DNA of 36,148 nucleotides from an uncultured Clostridia bacterium (GTDB taxonomy: Bacteria; Bacillota; Clostridia; Peptostreptococcales; Anaerovoracaceae): contig CALCEY010000016.1 of NCBI GenBank assembly GCA_937900415.1, positions 1-36,148 of the forward strand. Reading direction: 5' to 3'. The notes below the pieces were generated by a model. That model saw only the letters and a program-made list of their open reading frames with translations. It was not told the DNA's origin and ran no database searches. Shown in pieces: positions 14,730 to 23,290 of the stretch. How positions within the stretch are numbered: the stretch's first letter is position 1; every line of letters starts with the position of its first letter. The position numbers and the translations under genes are program-made.

Positions 14730-15689
14730 TCATCTCCTGTAAAACACCTTATCGGCAACGAGTTTCTTATATTTAGAGCTGTAAAAGGCTGTTCCGAGGA
14801 AAGTTTCACAGCCCTCCTCTTCTTTATATATATTGTAGGCACTTCTGTATTCAGGCCTTATTTCCATTACAAAATTTTTTTCTTTAAATTCCGGTTCTCT
14901 GATCATGCGGCACTTACCGAGGGGCAGATGAAATCCGTTAACAAAATTTTCACCGGTGCGGCCGTCAACCAGAACTTTTCCGAAGTGAACCAGCGGAAAA
15001 TCGGCTCCGTAAAGAAGTTTCTCTATCTCGGGAATTTCCATAGAGGAAAGGCTGTCGAGGTCTATGGCCTCTTCTAAACGAAAAGCTCCGCTGGCAAGTC
15101 TGACAAGCCCTGTCATTATACCTCCGCATCCTAATTTTTCACCTATGTCGCCGCATATAGACCTTATGTAAGTCCCCTTGGAACATTCCACCGTAAAAGT
15201 AATCGCCTTTTTTTCCATATCAACGGATTCGACAACGAGATTTTTTATATACACATTGCGGGACTTAACCTCTACTTCCTTGCCCTCTCTGGCATATTCA
15301 TAAAGCTTCCGCCCGTTTACCCTGACTGCACTGTACATCGGAGGCGTCTGCCGTATAAGTCCGCTGAAAGGTGCGAAAGCCTTCAAAACGTCCTCCTCAC
15401 ACAGTCCCTCCGTGCTTCTCTCTTCAAGAAGCTCTCCCCATGTGTCAAGAGTATCTGTAATCTTACCCAGCGTCATATCGCATCTGTATGTCTTAAAATC
15501 AAGATCCAGATATTCCGTCACTCTCGCTGCGCTTCCCACGCATACAGGCAGAACGCCGGTCGCCATCGGGTCAAGGGTGCCCGTATGACCTACCCGCTTT
15601 ATGCCGGTCGCTTTTCTGACTCTGTACACCACGTCATGAGAAGTCATTCCGGCCGGTTTATTTATATTTAAAATTCCATCTTTAATCAT
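14730..15689 (-). CDS. truB: tRNA pseudouridine(55) synthase TruB
   Basis: TruB makes pseudouridine 55 in the T-loop of tRNAs. The 319-residue protein starts with GILNINKPAGMTSHDVV and has the catalytic motif GHTGTLDPMATG with Asp40. A KGTYIRSICGDIG segment and a C-terminal extension typical of the family follow. Only one base separates it from nrnA. Position between nrnA and ribF is the common Firmicutes order. Confidence 0.96.
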   Translation of the reverse strand: MIKDGILNINKPAGMTSHDVVYRVRKATGIKRVGHTGTLDPMATGVLPVCVGSAARVTEYLDLDFKTYRCDMTLGKITDTLDTWGELLEERSTEGLCEEDVLKAFAPFSGLIRQTPPMYSAVRVNGRKLYEYAREGKEVEVKSRNVYIKNLVVESVDMEKKAITFTVECSKGTYIRSICGDIGEKLGCGGIMTGLVRLASGAFRLEEAIDLDSLSSMEIPEIEKLLYGADFPLVHFGKVLVDGRTGENFVNGFHLPLGKCRMIREPEFKEKNFVMEIRPEYRSAYNIYKEEEGCETFLGTAFYSSKYKKLVADKVFYRR

Positions 15690-15690
15690 T

Positions 15691-16677
15691 TTAATTTTCC
15701 GATTCGTCCAGTTCTGCTATAGCAGCCGTTATAGCCGACTCGACAAGATTAACGGCCTCCTCTACGTTTTTATATATGGTGCAGCCCGCCGCCTTGGTAT
15801 GCCCTCCGCCTCCAAGTCCGGCCGCTATCGAAGCCACATCCCCTCTGCTCTTGGCTCTGAGGCTTACTTTTATTTTTTCCTCTTCATATTCTTTAAGCAC
15901 TGCGGCAAATTCAACTCCCGCAATTGATCTCAATTCCTGAGGAAGACCTTCCGTCTCCTCCATGTCCGCTCCCGTCTCCTCAAGCATCTTCTGGGTTACC
16001 CATACTATTGCGCCTCTTCCTTCTCCGATAAGCTTAAGAGTTTCCATGGCACGGTTTCTCATCATAAATTTTTCCATTCTGACGTTCTCATAAATTTGAA
16101 TGCTGATGCTGTTGCAGTCAACGCCCCAGTCGTAAAGCTCTGCCGCTATGAGGTGACTCTTTCTTTGCGTATTGGAATACTGGAAATTGCCCGTGTCTGT
16201 GGTAATTGCAGCAAATATGGCTTCTCCAATCTCCTTGTCCGGTTCAACGCCCATTTCTCTTATAAGCTCGAAAACTATCTGAGCTGTCGCTGCTTCCAAT
16301 GGATCTATATAGTTGTAGTCCCATTTGAATTCGCCGGTTTTATGGTGATCAAGGCATATGGTAGTCTTCCCTGAAACAAACTTTCCGGCTCTTTTCTCAA
16401 AACGATCCTCGCTGCTGCAATCTACGCACATACAGATGTCCGGAAAAGGAATCTTGTCTTCATCGTTAGTACAATATCCATTGTCCAAAAAACGCAAATT
16501 TGCCGGAATATCATCTTCCAGCAGTATCCATGTCTCTTTTCCCAATTTTCTGAAAGCCTTGCAGAGAGCTGCGCATGACCCTAAGGTATCCCCGTCGGGA
16601 TTTACGTGAGGAAAGAGCATTACGCTCTTTGCCTCACGTATCTTTTGGGCGATTTCCCTGAGAGAATTATTCTTCAT
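15691..16677 (-). CDS. nrnA: DHH-family oligoribonuclease / pAp phosphatase NrnA-like
   Basis: NrnA-type proteins degrade nano-RNAs and dephosphorylate pAp. The 328-residue protein has a DHH domain with PHVNPDGDTLGS (His24, Asp28, Asp30), CVDCSS near 83-88 and LDHHKTG at 108-114, then a DHHA1 domain ending in GGGGHTKAAG. The start at 16677 follows AGGAGG by 9 nt and gives a normal length. It overlaps the end of rbfA by 11 nt. The exact substrate preference (short RNA, pAp or cyclic dinucleotide products) cannot be read from sequence. Confidence 0.92.
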   Translation of the reverse strand: MKNNSLREIAQKIREAKSVMLFPHVNPDGDTLGSCAALCKAFRKLGKETWILLEDDIPANLRFLDNGYCTNDEDKIPFPDICMCVDCSSEDRFEKRAGKFVSGKTTICLDHHKTGEFKWDYNYIDPLEAATAQIVFELIREMGVEPDKEIGEAIFAAITTDTGNFQYSNTQRKSHLIAAELYDWGVDCNSISIQIYENVRMEKFMMRNRAMETLKLIGEGRGAIVWVTQKMLEETGADMEETEGLPQELRSIAGVEFAAVLKEYEEEKIKVSLRAKSRGDVASIAAGLGGGGHTKAAGCTIYKNVEEAVNLVESAITAAIAELDESEN

Positions 16678-17080
16678 GGTCATCAGCCTCCTCGTCATCT
16701 TTTTGGTAACTGTCAAAATCCATAGTTCCGAGGATTTCGTCTATATGCCTGCCGTATTCCGCCGAATTATCCATCTTGAACAAAAGTTCCGGAACACGTC
16801 TCATCCTGACGCTTCTTCCTATCTCCTTGCGGAAAAGCCCCGAAGCACTCTTAAGTCCTGCTAAAATATCTTTTTCATGCTTCCGCCTTTCCTCTTCATT
16901 TTCCGACATATCGAGAACTGAAACATAGCAGGTGGCATAACTGCCGTCTCCGGTCACCTCGACTCCCGATATGCTTATCATCGAAGACAGTCTCGGATCT
17001 TTAACCTGATGAAGAAGCATTTCGCCTATTATCTTTCTTATCTCTTCGCCAAGTCTTCCTTGTCTGTAACCTTTTCCCAT
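16667..17080 (-). CDS. rbfA: 30S ribosome-binding factor RbfA
   Basis: RbfA assists late maturation of the 30S subunit. The 137-residue protein matches the family throughout: an N-terminal helix GRLGEEIRKIIGEMLL, then VKDPRLSSMISISGVEVTGD and YVSVLD, with an acidic C-terminal tail. The start at 17080 lies 5 nt from AAAGGAG and is preferred to the ATG at 17101 within a repeat. It sits between infB and nrnA as in many Firmicutes. Confidence 0.95.
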   Translation of the reverse strand: MGKGYRQGRLGEEIRKIIGEMLLHQVKDPRLSSMISISGVEVTGDGSYATCYVSVLDMSENEEERRKHEKDILAGLKSASGLFRKEIGRSVRMRRVPELLFKMDNSAEYGRHIDEILGTMDFDSYQKDDEEADDHEE

Positions 17081-17092
17081 CGTTTCTCCTTT

Positions 17093-17130
17093 CCGGAGCA
17101 TTAAATCCCCCGGAGCATTAAATTCCGGAG
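17093..17130. repeat. Short tandem repeat in the infB-rbfA gap
   Basis: CCGGAGCATTAAAT occurs at 17093-17106 and 17110-17123, with a third partial CCGGAG at 17125-17130. It fills the 54-nt gap between infB and rbfA. No pairing likely to terminate transcription is visible. Confidence 0.7.
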
Positions 17131-17134
17131 AAAT

Positions 17135-19924
17135 TTACTTTCTCTCCACTTCCACCATGTGGAAACATTCTATAGTATCTCCGATTTTTATATCGTTATA
17201 ATTTTCAATACCTATACCGCACTCATAACCCTGGTTTACTTCCCTGGCGTCATCTTTAAATCTTCTGAGCGATGAAATCTTACCTTCGTGGATTACTATA
17301 CCGTCGCGCACAAGTCTTATCTCTGCATTGCGGACTACCTTGCCTTCCTGAACGTAAGCTCCGGCAATGATGCCGATATTCGGAACCTTAAAGGTTTCTC
17401 TTACCTCGGCCTTTCCGAGAACCTCTTCCTTAAATTCAGGATCAAGCATACCCTTCATAGCGTCCTCTACATCATTGAGAATGTCGTAGATTACCCTGTA
17501 GAGTCTTATCTGGATATTTTCTCTGTCGGCAAAGGTCTGAACGGCTGTGGTAGGTCTTACGTTGAAGCCTATTATTATTGAACCCGTTGTTCCTGCCAGC
17601 ATTACGTCGGATTCCGTTACGGTACCTACTCCCGTATGAATGATCTTTACTCTTACGTTTTCATTATTAAGCTTCTCCAAAGAAGAAACTATAGCTCCTA
17701 TGGAGCCCTGAACGTCTCCCTTTATTATGAGATTGAGGTCTTTTACTTCTCCCTCCTGTATCTGGCTGAACAGCTGTTCCAATGTTGTGCTGGCGTTTCT
17801 TGCCAGTATCTCTTCTCTGAGCTTTGCTTTTCTGTTTTCAGCTATCTCTCTGGCCACCTTGTCTTCCTTGACTGCATGGAATTCGTCTCCGGCCTCCGGC
17901 ACATCTGTAAGTCCAAGGATTTCCACCGCTGTCGCAGGACCGGCCTTGCGGATTGTCTCTCCCTTAAAGTTGGTCATCAGACGCACTCTTCCTGCGCAGG
18001 TTCCGGCTACTACGCTCATACCGCTCTTGAGAGTTCCGTTGGTGACGAGGAGCGTCGCCACCGGACCCTTGTTCTTATCAAGTCTCGCTTCAATTACAGA
18101 ACCCATAGCCAGACGGTTAGGATTTGCCTTAAGTTCAAGAACTTCTGCCTGGAGCAGTATCATTTCCAGCAAATTGACTATGCCTTCGCCGGACTTGGCT
18201 GACACGGGAACAGATATTACGTCGCCGCCCCAGTCTTCAACCAGTATTCCGTGTTCCGTCAAATCCTGCTTTACTCTGTCAGGATTGGCTCCCGGCTTAT
18301 CTATCTTGTTTATCGCCACGATTATAGGAACTCCTGCCGCCTTCGCATGGCTTATGGATTCAACCGTCTGAGGCTTTACGGAGTCGTCGGCAGCTACAAC
18401 GAGGACTGCTATATCCGTTATATGTGCTCCTCTTGCTCTCATGGCGGTAAACGCTTCATGACCCGGCGTATCTAAAAATACGATTTTCTGTCCATTTATC
18501 GTTATTTCCGAAGCACCTATATGCTGAGTGATTCCGCCTGATTCAGAGGCGGTAACGTTGGTCTTTCTTATGGCGTCGAGGAGCGAAGTCTTTCCGTGGT
18601 CTACGTGACCCATTACAGTAATTATCGGAGCTCTAGGCTTCAAATCTTCTTCACGGTCCTCAAAGGTTTCAAGGCCTTCTTCGATTTCCTCTTCTTCTAC
18701 CTTGGCTACTACTATGCTCATTCCCAGCTCGTCTGCCAGAATCATAACCGTATCCTCGTCTATATTCTGGTTGATATTGGCCATGATTCCCAGCTTCATC
18801 AGCGCCATTATCACCTGAGATGTGGAAACTCCCGCCTGTTCGCAAAAGCCTGCCACCGTGATAGGAACCGTAACGGCTACCGTACCGGTCGGCAGCTCCT
18901 CCAGTATATCATCTTCTTCCACAGGAACGGCCTTTTGTTTATAATGCTTCTTAGGTCTCGTCTGTTTTTCCAGCGAACGTTCCTGTATCTTCTGCTTATT
19001 TTTCTTGCCGCCGTTATCAAGCTTTGCGAATTTGTTTCTCTCTTTATCGTGATGCTGAAGTTTTTCGGCTCTCTTCTGGCTCGGCTTGGCATTCATATCT
19101 CTTCCGGCTGAAGCAGCGGACGGTCTTGCGTCCTTTCGTCCGCCTCTGTCTTGGCCCGGTCTCTGAGGTCTGTCGCCCCTTTCTGTTCTCTCTCCTCTGC
19201 TTTGTCTGTCGCCTCTCACATTACGTTCACTCCGGTCTGAACGTTCAGGGCGCTCTGGTCTTTCACCGCGCTGAGGCCTATCGCCCCTCTGAGGTCTGTC
19301 GCTTCTTTGCGGTCTGTCACTTCGCTGAGAACCGTCTCCTCTTGAAGAAGAAAATCTGGCGCCTTCCTTCCTCTGTACAGGCTCTCTCCTCTGAGGCTCT
19401 CTTTCTCTCTTCTGAAAATCCGCTTTTGCGGTTTCCGGTTTAACGGCTTCCGGTTTTGCACTCTCAGCCTTTTCTTCAGCCGTCTTTTTAGGTTCGCTCT
19501 TTTCTTCGACAGCCTTCGCCGTCACGGCAGCTGAAAGCTCGGCCCCGGAAGAGGCTGTCTCTCTGCTTGTGACTTCTTTTCCAATTTCTTTAACTACCTT
19601 AATTTCATCTTCTGAAACAAGCTTCTCAGCTTCCCTGCCTCTTTCTGAAACCTCCTTAGGTACTACAGGCTTACCCATAGGCACCCTCGTCCTTCCTTCC
19701 AGATTTTTATTTGCTACCGGTTTTCCCATCGGCGGCCTCTGTGCCGGTCTGTCCTGCGCAGTCTGCTGCTTTTGCTTTACGGCTTTATTCTGAGTTCTTA
19801 CCTGGGGCTTTACCGCCGCTTTGACAGTAACCCTTGGCTGTTGCTGCTCCTCTTGCTGGCTTTCTGTCTTTTTAGGCGTTGCCCTTACGATCTTCGTTTC
19901 TTTTGTGTTGCTCTCTGTTGCCAT
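17135..19924 (-). CDS. infB: Translation initiation factor IF-2
   Basis: IF-2 is the GTPase that places initiator tRNA on the ribosome. The 929-residue protein has a long, charged, low-complexity N-terminus with many RPQRGDRPQR-type repeats (about residues 195-285), an IF2 N-domain near residue 350, and a G domain with GHVDHGKT (about 437-444), DTPGHEAF, NKIDKPG and SAKSGEG. C-terminal domains II-IV are complete. AGGAGG lies 7 nt before the ATG. The gene follows ylxQ by 14 nt. Only the expanded Arg/Gly/Pro-rich region is unusual. Confidence 0.97.
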   Translation of the reverse strand: MATESNTKETKIVRATPKKTESQQEEQQQPRVTVKAAVKPQVRTQNKAVKQKQQTAQDRPAQRPPMGKPVANKNLEGRTRVPMGKPVVPKEVSERGREAEKLVSEDEIKVVKEIGKEVTSRETASSGAELSAAVTAKAVEEKSEPKKTAEEKAESAKPEAVKPETAKADFQKREREPQRREPVQRKEGARFSSSRGDGSQRSDRPQRSDRPQRGDRPQRGERPERPERSDRSERNVRGDRQSRGERTERGDRPQRPGQDRGGRKDARPSAASAGRDMNAKPSQKRAEKLQHHDKERNKFAKLDNGGKKNKQKIQERSLEKQTRPKKHYKQKAVPVEEDDILEELPTGTVAVTVPITVAGFCEQAGVSTSQVIMALMKLGIMANINQNIDEDTVMILADELGMSIVVAKVEEEEIEEGLETFEDREEDLKPRAPIITVMGHVDHGKTSLLDAIRKTNVTASESGGITQHIGASEITINGQKIVFLDTPGHEAFTAMRARGAHITDIAVLVVAADDSVKPQTVESISHAKAAGVPIIVAINKIDKPGANPDRVKQDLTEHGILVEDWGGDVISVPVSAKSGEGIVNLLEMILLQAEVLELKANPNRLAMGSVIEARLDKNKGPVATLLVTNGTLKSGMSVVAGTCAGRVRLMTNFKGETIRKAGPATAVEILGLTDVPEAGDEFHAVKEDKVAREIAENRKAKLREEILARNASTTLEQLFSQIQEGEVKDLNLIIKGDVQGSIGAIVSSLEKLNNENVRVKIIHTGVGTVTESDVMLAGTTGSIIIGFNVRPTTAVQTFADRENIQIRLYRVIYDILNDVEDAMKGMLDPEFKEEVLGKAEVRETFKVPNIGIIAGAYVQEGKVVRNAEIRLVRDGIVIHEGKISSLRRFKDDAREVNQGYECGIGIENYNDIKIGDTIECFHMVEVERK

Positions 19925-19938
19925 TAGAACACCTCCTA

Positions 19939-20253
19939 TTACATTGATTGTCTATGATCAATCTCTTCTAAAATCGCTCTTGATAAATTTTCGTCCGTGA
20001 CGCCGAAAATACCGGCATTTTCCTTTCCCGTAATATGGGAAAGATCTTCCATGCTGCCGTATATCCTCAAGGGGACATTGTATTTTGCGGCGGCTGACGA
20101 CATCTTTTCCACGGAATTCTCTGCAAGGTCCTCAGCCAGAATTACCATTCTCACCTTTCCCTTGCCCATCATAAAAACGCATGTATTGTATCCGATTGCT
20201 AAAAGCCTTCCTCGGGCTCCCAGACCCAGATACCTTAAAACTTTGTCTTTCAT
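19939..20253 (-). CDS. L7Ae-family RNA-binding protein YlxQ-like
   Basis: The 104-residue protein fits the L7Ae/L30e fold: KVLRYLGLGARGRLLAIGYNTC, VRMVILAEDLAENSVEK, and a C-terminal GKENAGIFGVTDENLSRAI. Such proteins between ylxR and infB in Firmicutes are thought to bind kink-turn RNA; the physiological role is unclear. It starts 28 nt after ylxR, with a weak GAAGAG ribosome site. It is slightly longer at the C-terminus than the usual 100 residues. Confidence 0.88.
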   Translation of the reverse strand: MKDKVLRYLGLGARGRLLAIGYNTCVFMMGKGKVRMVILAEDLAENSVEKMSSAAAKYNVPLRIYGSMEDLSHITGKENAGIFGVTDENLSRAILEEIDHRQSM

Positions 20254-20281
20254 ATGTTCTCTTCAGATTCGGCTCTTTTTC

Positions 20282-20548
20282 CTAAAGCTCCTTCAGTCTG
20301 CTTAAAATAAGCTCCTTCTGTTCTTCGCTTACCGGGGTTCCAAGGCTTCTTTCAAGAGCTTTTTTCTTATATGCTTTCTCCCAGCAGCTGCTGTTGTTTC
20401 TGCACAAATATGCTCCTCTTCCCTTGGCTCTTCCTGTAAGATCCACGGAAATTTCACCTTCGTAGCAAGCTATCCGAACCAACTCCCTCTTGTCTTTAGA
20501 TACCATACAACCTATACATCTGCGCATAGGCATTTTTTTCTCTTTCAA
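20282..20548 (-). CDS. rnpM: YlxR family (DUF448) RNA-binding protein, RnpM-like
   Basis: The 88-residue basic protein has the DUF448 signature: MRRCIGCMVSKDKRELVR with Cys11 and Cys14, then DLTGRAKGRGAYLC. YlxR of B. subtilis has been described as a modulator of RNase P (RnpM). The likely start is TTG at 20548, with AAGGGGGAA about 8 nt upstream; an ATG at 20533 is a plausible alternative. It sits between nusA and ylxQ, the standard order. Confidence 0.9.
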   Translation of the reverse strand: MKEKKMPMRRCIGCMVSKDKRELVRIACYEGEISVDLTGRAKGRGAYLCRNNSSCWEKAYKKKALERSLGTPVSEEQKELILSRLKEL

Positions 20549-20570
20549 GCCAATTCCCCCTTTTGCTTAT

Positions 20571-21821
20571 CTACTCAGACTCTGTAATCCCGCTCTCCTC
20601 ATCCGTATTTGAATCATTGTCTGAATCTGTATCTGCATCTGCATCTGAATCCGAAGCCGTATCCAAAGCTTCTGATGCCTCAGCTGGAATTACTTCCTCT
20701 TCCTCAAAAATCACAGACTCATCGTCTTCAGGCACATCATCGTCATATTCGATAAAGCCTGCTTCTTCTTCACGGTTTTTCGTTTCATCATACTGAGAAC
20801 GGCTCTTAATGTCTATCTTCCAGCCGCTGACCTTTGCTGCCAATCTGACGTTCTGACCTTCTTTTCCTATGGCCAGTGAAAGCTGATAGTCAGGAACTAT
20901 TACAGTCGCAGATTTTTCTCCGCTTTCGTCCGTTATAACCTCTTCCACCTTTGCAGGGCTTAAAACGCTGGCGATAAGCTCCTCCGGATTTTCGCTCCAA
21001 GTTATAATGTCTATCTTTTCTCCGTGAAGCTCGTCAACTATGGCTTGAACTCTTGCTCCTCTCGTTCCGACGCATGCGCCCACGGGGTCAACGTCCTCGA
21101 ATTGAGTATAAACTGCCATCTTCGTTCTGGATCCTGCTTCTCTTGCGATTCCCTTTATCTCTACGGTTCCATCTTCTATTTCAGGAACCTCCAGCTCAAA
21201 CAGTCTCTTCACAAGGCCGGGATGAGATCTGGAAAGGAATACCTGAGGACCCTTGGTGGTTTTTTTGACGTCCATTATGAACACCTTAAGACGGTCGTTG
21301 ACTTTATATCTTTCTCCCGGAACCTGCTCGTTGGCAGAAAGGATCCCTTCGGTTCTTCCAAGGTTAATAAACAGAGTCTCGTTGCTGATTCTCTGAACTG
21401 TTCCCGTTATAATTTCACCCTGTCTCGTTACGTAATCGTCAAATATCATTCCTCTTTCAGCTTCTCTTATACGCTGAACAACAACCTGCTTGGCTGTTTG
21501 AGCTGCAATTCTTCCAAAGTCTCTCGGAGTAACCTGATATTCCACTATATCTCCGGCCTGATACCTGTAATCTATTTCTCTCGCTTCATCTACGGAAATC
21601 TGGGTGAGCTCATCCTCCACCTCATCGACTACGTCCATTCGCATGAGAACCGCTATGTCTCCCGATTCTCTGTCAATATCCACTCTTACATTCTGCGACG
21701 TTCCGTAATTTTTTTTGTAAGCCGATACCAAAGCTGACTCTATGGCTTCAATCAGAACATCCTTTGAAATCTGACGTTCTTTCTCCAGGTCGTCTATCGC
21801 CTGAATAAATTCCTTGTTCAT
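20571..21821 (-). CDS. nusA: Transcription termination/antitermination protein NusA
   Basis: NusA binds RNA polymerase and modulates pausing, termination and antitermination. The 416-residue protein has the N-terminal RNAP-binding domain (MNKEFIQAIDDLEKERQISK), an S1 domain (EIITGTVQRISNETLFINLG) and KH domains with CVGTRGARVQAI and AIGKEGQNVRLAAKV. The C-terminus is an acidic tail, about residues 360-416, ending in a Ser/Asp-rich run (DSDADADTDSDNDSN) encoded by a hexamer-like DNA repeat at 20618-20655. It follows rimP by 17 nt. Confidence 0.96.
   Translation of the reverse strand: MNKEFIQAIDDLEKERQISKDVLIEAIESALVSAYKKNYGTSQNVRVDIDRESGDIAVLMRMDVVDEVEDELTQISVDEAREIDYRYQAGDIVEYQVTPRDFGRIAAQTAKQVVVQRIREAERGMIFDDYVTRQGEIITGTVQRISNETLFINLGRTEGILSANEQVPGERYKVNDRLKVFIMDVKKTTKGPQVFLSRSHPGLVKRLFELEVPEIEDGTVEIKGIAREAGSRTKMAVYTQFEDVDPVGACVGTRGARVQAIVDELHGEKIDIITWSENPEELIASVLSPAKVEEVITDESGEKSATVIVPDYQLSLAIGKEGQNVRLAAKVSGWKIDIKSRSQYDETKNREEEAGFIEYDDDVPEDDESVIFEEEEVIPAEASEALDTASDSDADADTDSDNDSNTDEESGITESE
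20618..20655. repeat. Hexanucleotide-like simple repeat in the nusA 3' end
   Basis: Repeated TCTGNA units, such as TCTGCATCTGCATCTGAA, encode alternating Asp and Ser/Ala residues at the NusA C-terminus. In-frame length variation between strains would be expected. Confidence 0.6.
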
Positions 21822-21838
21822 ATCTAATAAAACCTCCT

Positions 21839-22318
21839 CTAAAAAACTACGGCAAGGCAGGTCTTGGCCACCTGCTCCGCAGGAAATTTCAGTTCGTTAT
21901 TCTTATCATCCGTTATCACGACATTTTCATCTGTCAGTCCTTTAAGTATTCCGGAAAACACTTTTTTGCCGTCCACGCCTTTATAAAGCGTCACCTCAAC
22001 CTGCTGTCCCGCAAATCTGGCAAAATCCTGCGGCTTGTAAAGCGTCCTGTCCATTCCCGGAGACGAAACCTCCAGATAATAATTCTGGGCCACCGGATCA
22101 ATTTCATCAAGTTTCTCACTTAAAAACCGGCTGACCAGCTCGCAGTCGTCGGTTGAAACATAGGTCTTTGCGTCTGCTCCCGCTTTGTCGATAAAAACTC
22201 TCAGAAACCAGTCCCTGCCTTCCTTCACAAATTCGCAGTGATAAAGTTCAAGTCCGTTTTCTGCAAGGAACCCGGCGGAAATCTCCGCAATCAGCTCCGT
22301 AACTTTCTTCTTTGCCAT
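21839..22318 (-). CDS. rimP: Ribosome maturation factor RimP
   Basis: RimP helps 30S subunit assembly. The 159-residue protein has the family core: ENGLELYHCEFVKEGRDWFLRVFID, then YVSTDDCELVSRFLSEKLDE and YYLEVSSPGMDRTL. AGGAGG precedes the ATG at 22318 by about 4 nt; the longer frame from 22384 runs into the leader. It is the first gene of the nusA-infB operon and follows a leader with a strong hairpin. Confidence 0.95.
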   Translation of the reverse strand: MAKKKVTELIAEISAGFLAENGLELYHCEFVKEGRDWFLRVFIDKAGADAKTYVSTDDCELVSRFLSEKLDEIDPVAQNYYLEVSSPGMDRTLYKPQDFARFAGQQVEVTLYKGVDGKKVFSGILKGLTDENVVITDDKNNELKFPAEQVAKTCLAVVF

Positions 22319-22442
22319 CCTTCCTCCTAAAACAAAAGTATTCTCCATGCGGCATAAAGCCTGAAACCGGGCGCCTTCCCGCAAAATTTACGCAAGCTGC
22401 AAGCCTGCGCTTTTTATGCCTTCGGGCGCTCAATAAAACTGA

Positions 22443-22465
22443 AAGAGTGGGTTATGCCCACTCTT
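22443..22465 (-). ncRNA. Leader hairpin upstream of rimP
   Basis: AAGAGTGGG (22443-22451) and CCCACTCTT (22457-22465) form a perfect 9-bp stem with a 5-nt loop in the 5' leader, about 125 nt before rimP and about 30 nt after the predicted start. On the minus strand it is followed by TTTCAGTTTTATTG, an imperfect T tract, so it could act as a leaky attenuator. A GAGTGGG-type hairpin before rimP is familiar to me from other Firmicutes, but I could not verify this. Confidence 0.65.
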
Positions 22466-22499
22466 CAAGTAATACCTTTTAGAAATTTAATTCTTATTC

Positions 22500-22528
22500 A
22501 GAATATCACATAAATTCAAAAATTGCAA
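22500..22528 (-). promoter_or_regulatory. Candidate promoter of the rimP-nusA-infB operon
   Basis: TTGCAA (22523-22528) and TATTCT (22500-22505) on the minus strand are 17 nt apart; a TG one base before the -10 gives an extended -10 element. The leader would be about 175 nt long, containing the hairpin at 22443-22465. Confidence 0.5.
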
Positions 22529-22531
22529 GGA

Positions 22532-22564
22532 GATTTTTAAAATATATTGAATTTTCAATATATT
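22532..22564 (-). terminator. AT-rich palindrome, possible terminator after the ferredoxin-fusion pair
   Basis: AATATATTGAA (22541-22551) and TTCAATATATT (22554-22564) form a perfect 11-bp inverted repeat with two bases between. It lies 47 nt past the stop at 22611 and just upstream of the rimP promoter. The following minus-strand tract (TTAAAAATCT) is a poor T run, so termination is uncertain. Confidence 0.4.
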
Positions 22565-22610
22565 CCGGTCAATCCACCGGCAAAATACATTCATGGCAAG
22601 GCTATTGCCG

Positions 22611-23288
22611 TTAGTCGAGACGATTTATCAGCGCCGTTCCCGCAAGCGGGCACACGGTATAACATATGCCGCAGTCGTCGCAATCCGATTCTCTTATGTG
22701 ATATTTTCCGTCGCCGTCCATATATATGGCCTTTTCCGCACATGAGGCAAAACATACTCCGCAGCCGCTGCACTTGCCGGAAATATAATAAGACAGCTTG
22801 TCCGTTTTATCTCCGCCGAAAGCAAAACGCAGTCGTTTAACCATGTCGTCTCTGTAAAGATGAAATATTTCCCCGTTTCCCTGCGATAATCTGAAAAGGA
22901 CTATCAGGTCAGTATTATATCTGTACATTTTCATGGTGCCCGGATTCTTTTCGGCATACTCCTTATAGACAGCTTCTTCTGTACATTCCTCCGCCCGTGC
23001 CCTTAGTCTTATGCTTCTGTGCGTATCTTCAATAAGAGACGACGCCGCTATATATGGGGTTTCTTTAAGCTGCCTGTAAAACGGCTTTCCTTTTGACGTC
23101 ATAAAATAGATATATCCGTCTGACATCCTTTGCAGCGATATTATTCTGCTGTCAGGCTTTCCGTCTTTTACAGTAGCAATGCTCACACGTCCTCCCTGCT
23201 CTCGCAGGTGTTTAAAGATAATTTCCCATATTTCTTCTTGAGAGCTGTTCTCCGTCAGGCCCCAGAGCGCTGTTTCGTCGTATATCAT
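22611..23288 (-). CDS. PNPOx-like flavin domain fused to a two-cluster ferredoxin domain (copy B)
   Basis: The 225-residue protein has an N-terminal split-barrel domain of the pyridoxamine-phosphate-oxidase type (about residues 20-150, with GGRVSIATVKDGKPDSRII and YFMTSKGKPFYRQLK). The C-terminal ferredoxin domain carries Cys173-x2-Cys176-x2-Cys179-x3-Cys183 and Cys203-x2-Cys206-x2-Cys209-x3-Cys213, each expected to join a [4Fe-4S] cluster. Such fusions suit electron transfer between ferredoxin and a flavin or F420-type cofactor; the substrate is unknown. It starts 2 nt after its paralogue, with GGAGGG at 6 nt. It lacks helices and a signal peptide, so it is cytoplasmic. True pyridoxine synthesis is unlikely. 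Confidence 0.85.
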   Translation of the reverse strand: MIYDETALWGLTENSSQEEIWEIIFKHLREQGGRVSIATVKDGKPDSRIISLQRMSDGYIYFMTSKGKPFYRQLKETPYIAASSLIEDTHRSIRLRARAEECTEEAVYKEYAEKNPGTMKMYRYNTDLIVLFRLSQGNGEIFHLYRDDMVKRLRFAFGGDKTDKLSYYISGKCSGCGVCFASCAEKAIYMDGDGKYHIRESDCDDCGICYTVCPLAGTALINRLD

Positions 23289-23290
23289 CT

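Noticed and set aside
22464..22472. TTCAAGTAA in the rimP leader, resembling the fabT-type motif
   Set aside because: Single partial match in AT-rich sequence, with one arm belonging to the perfect hairpin; rimP is not a plausible target of a fatty-acid regulator.
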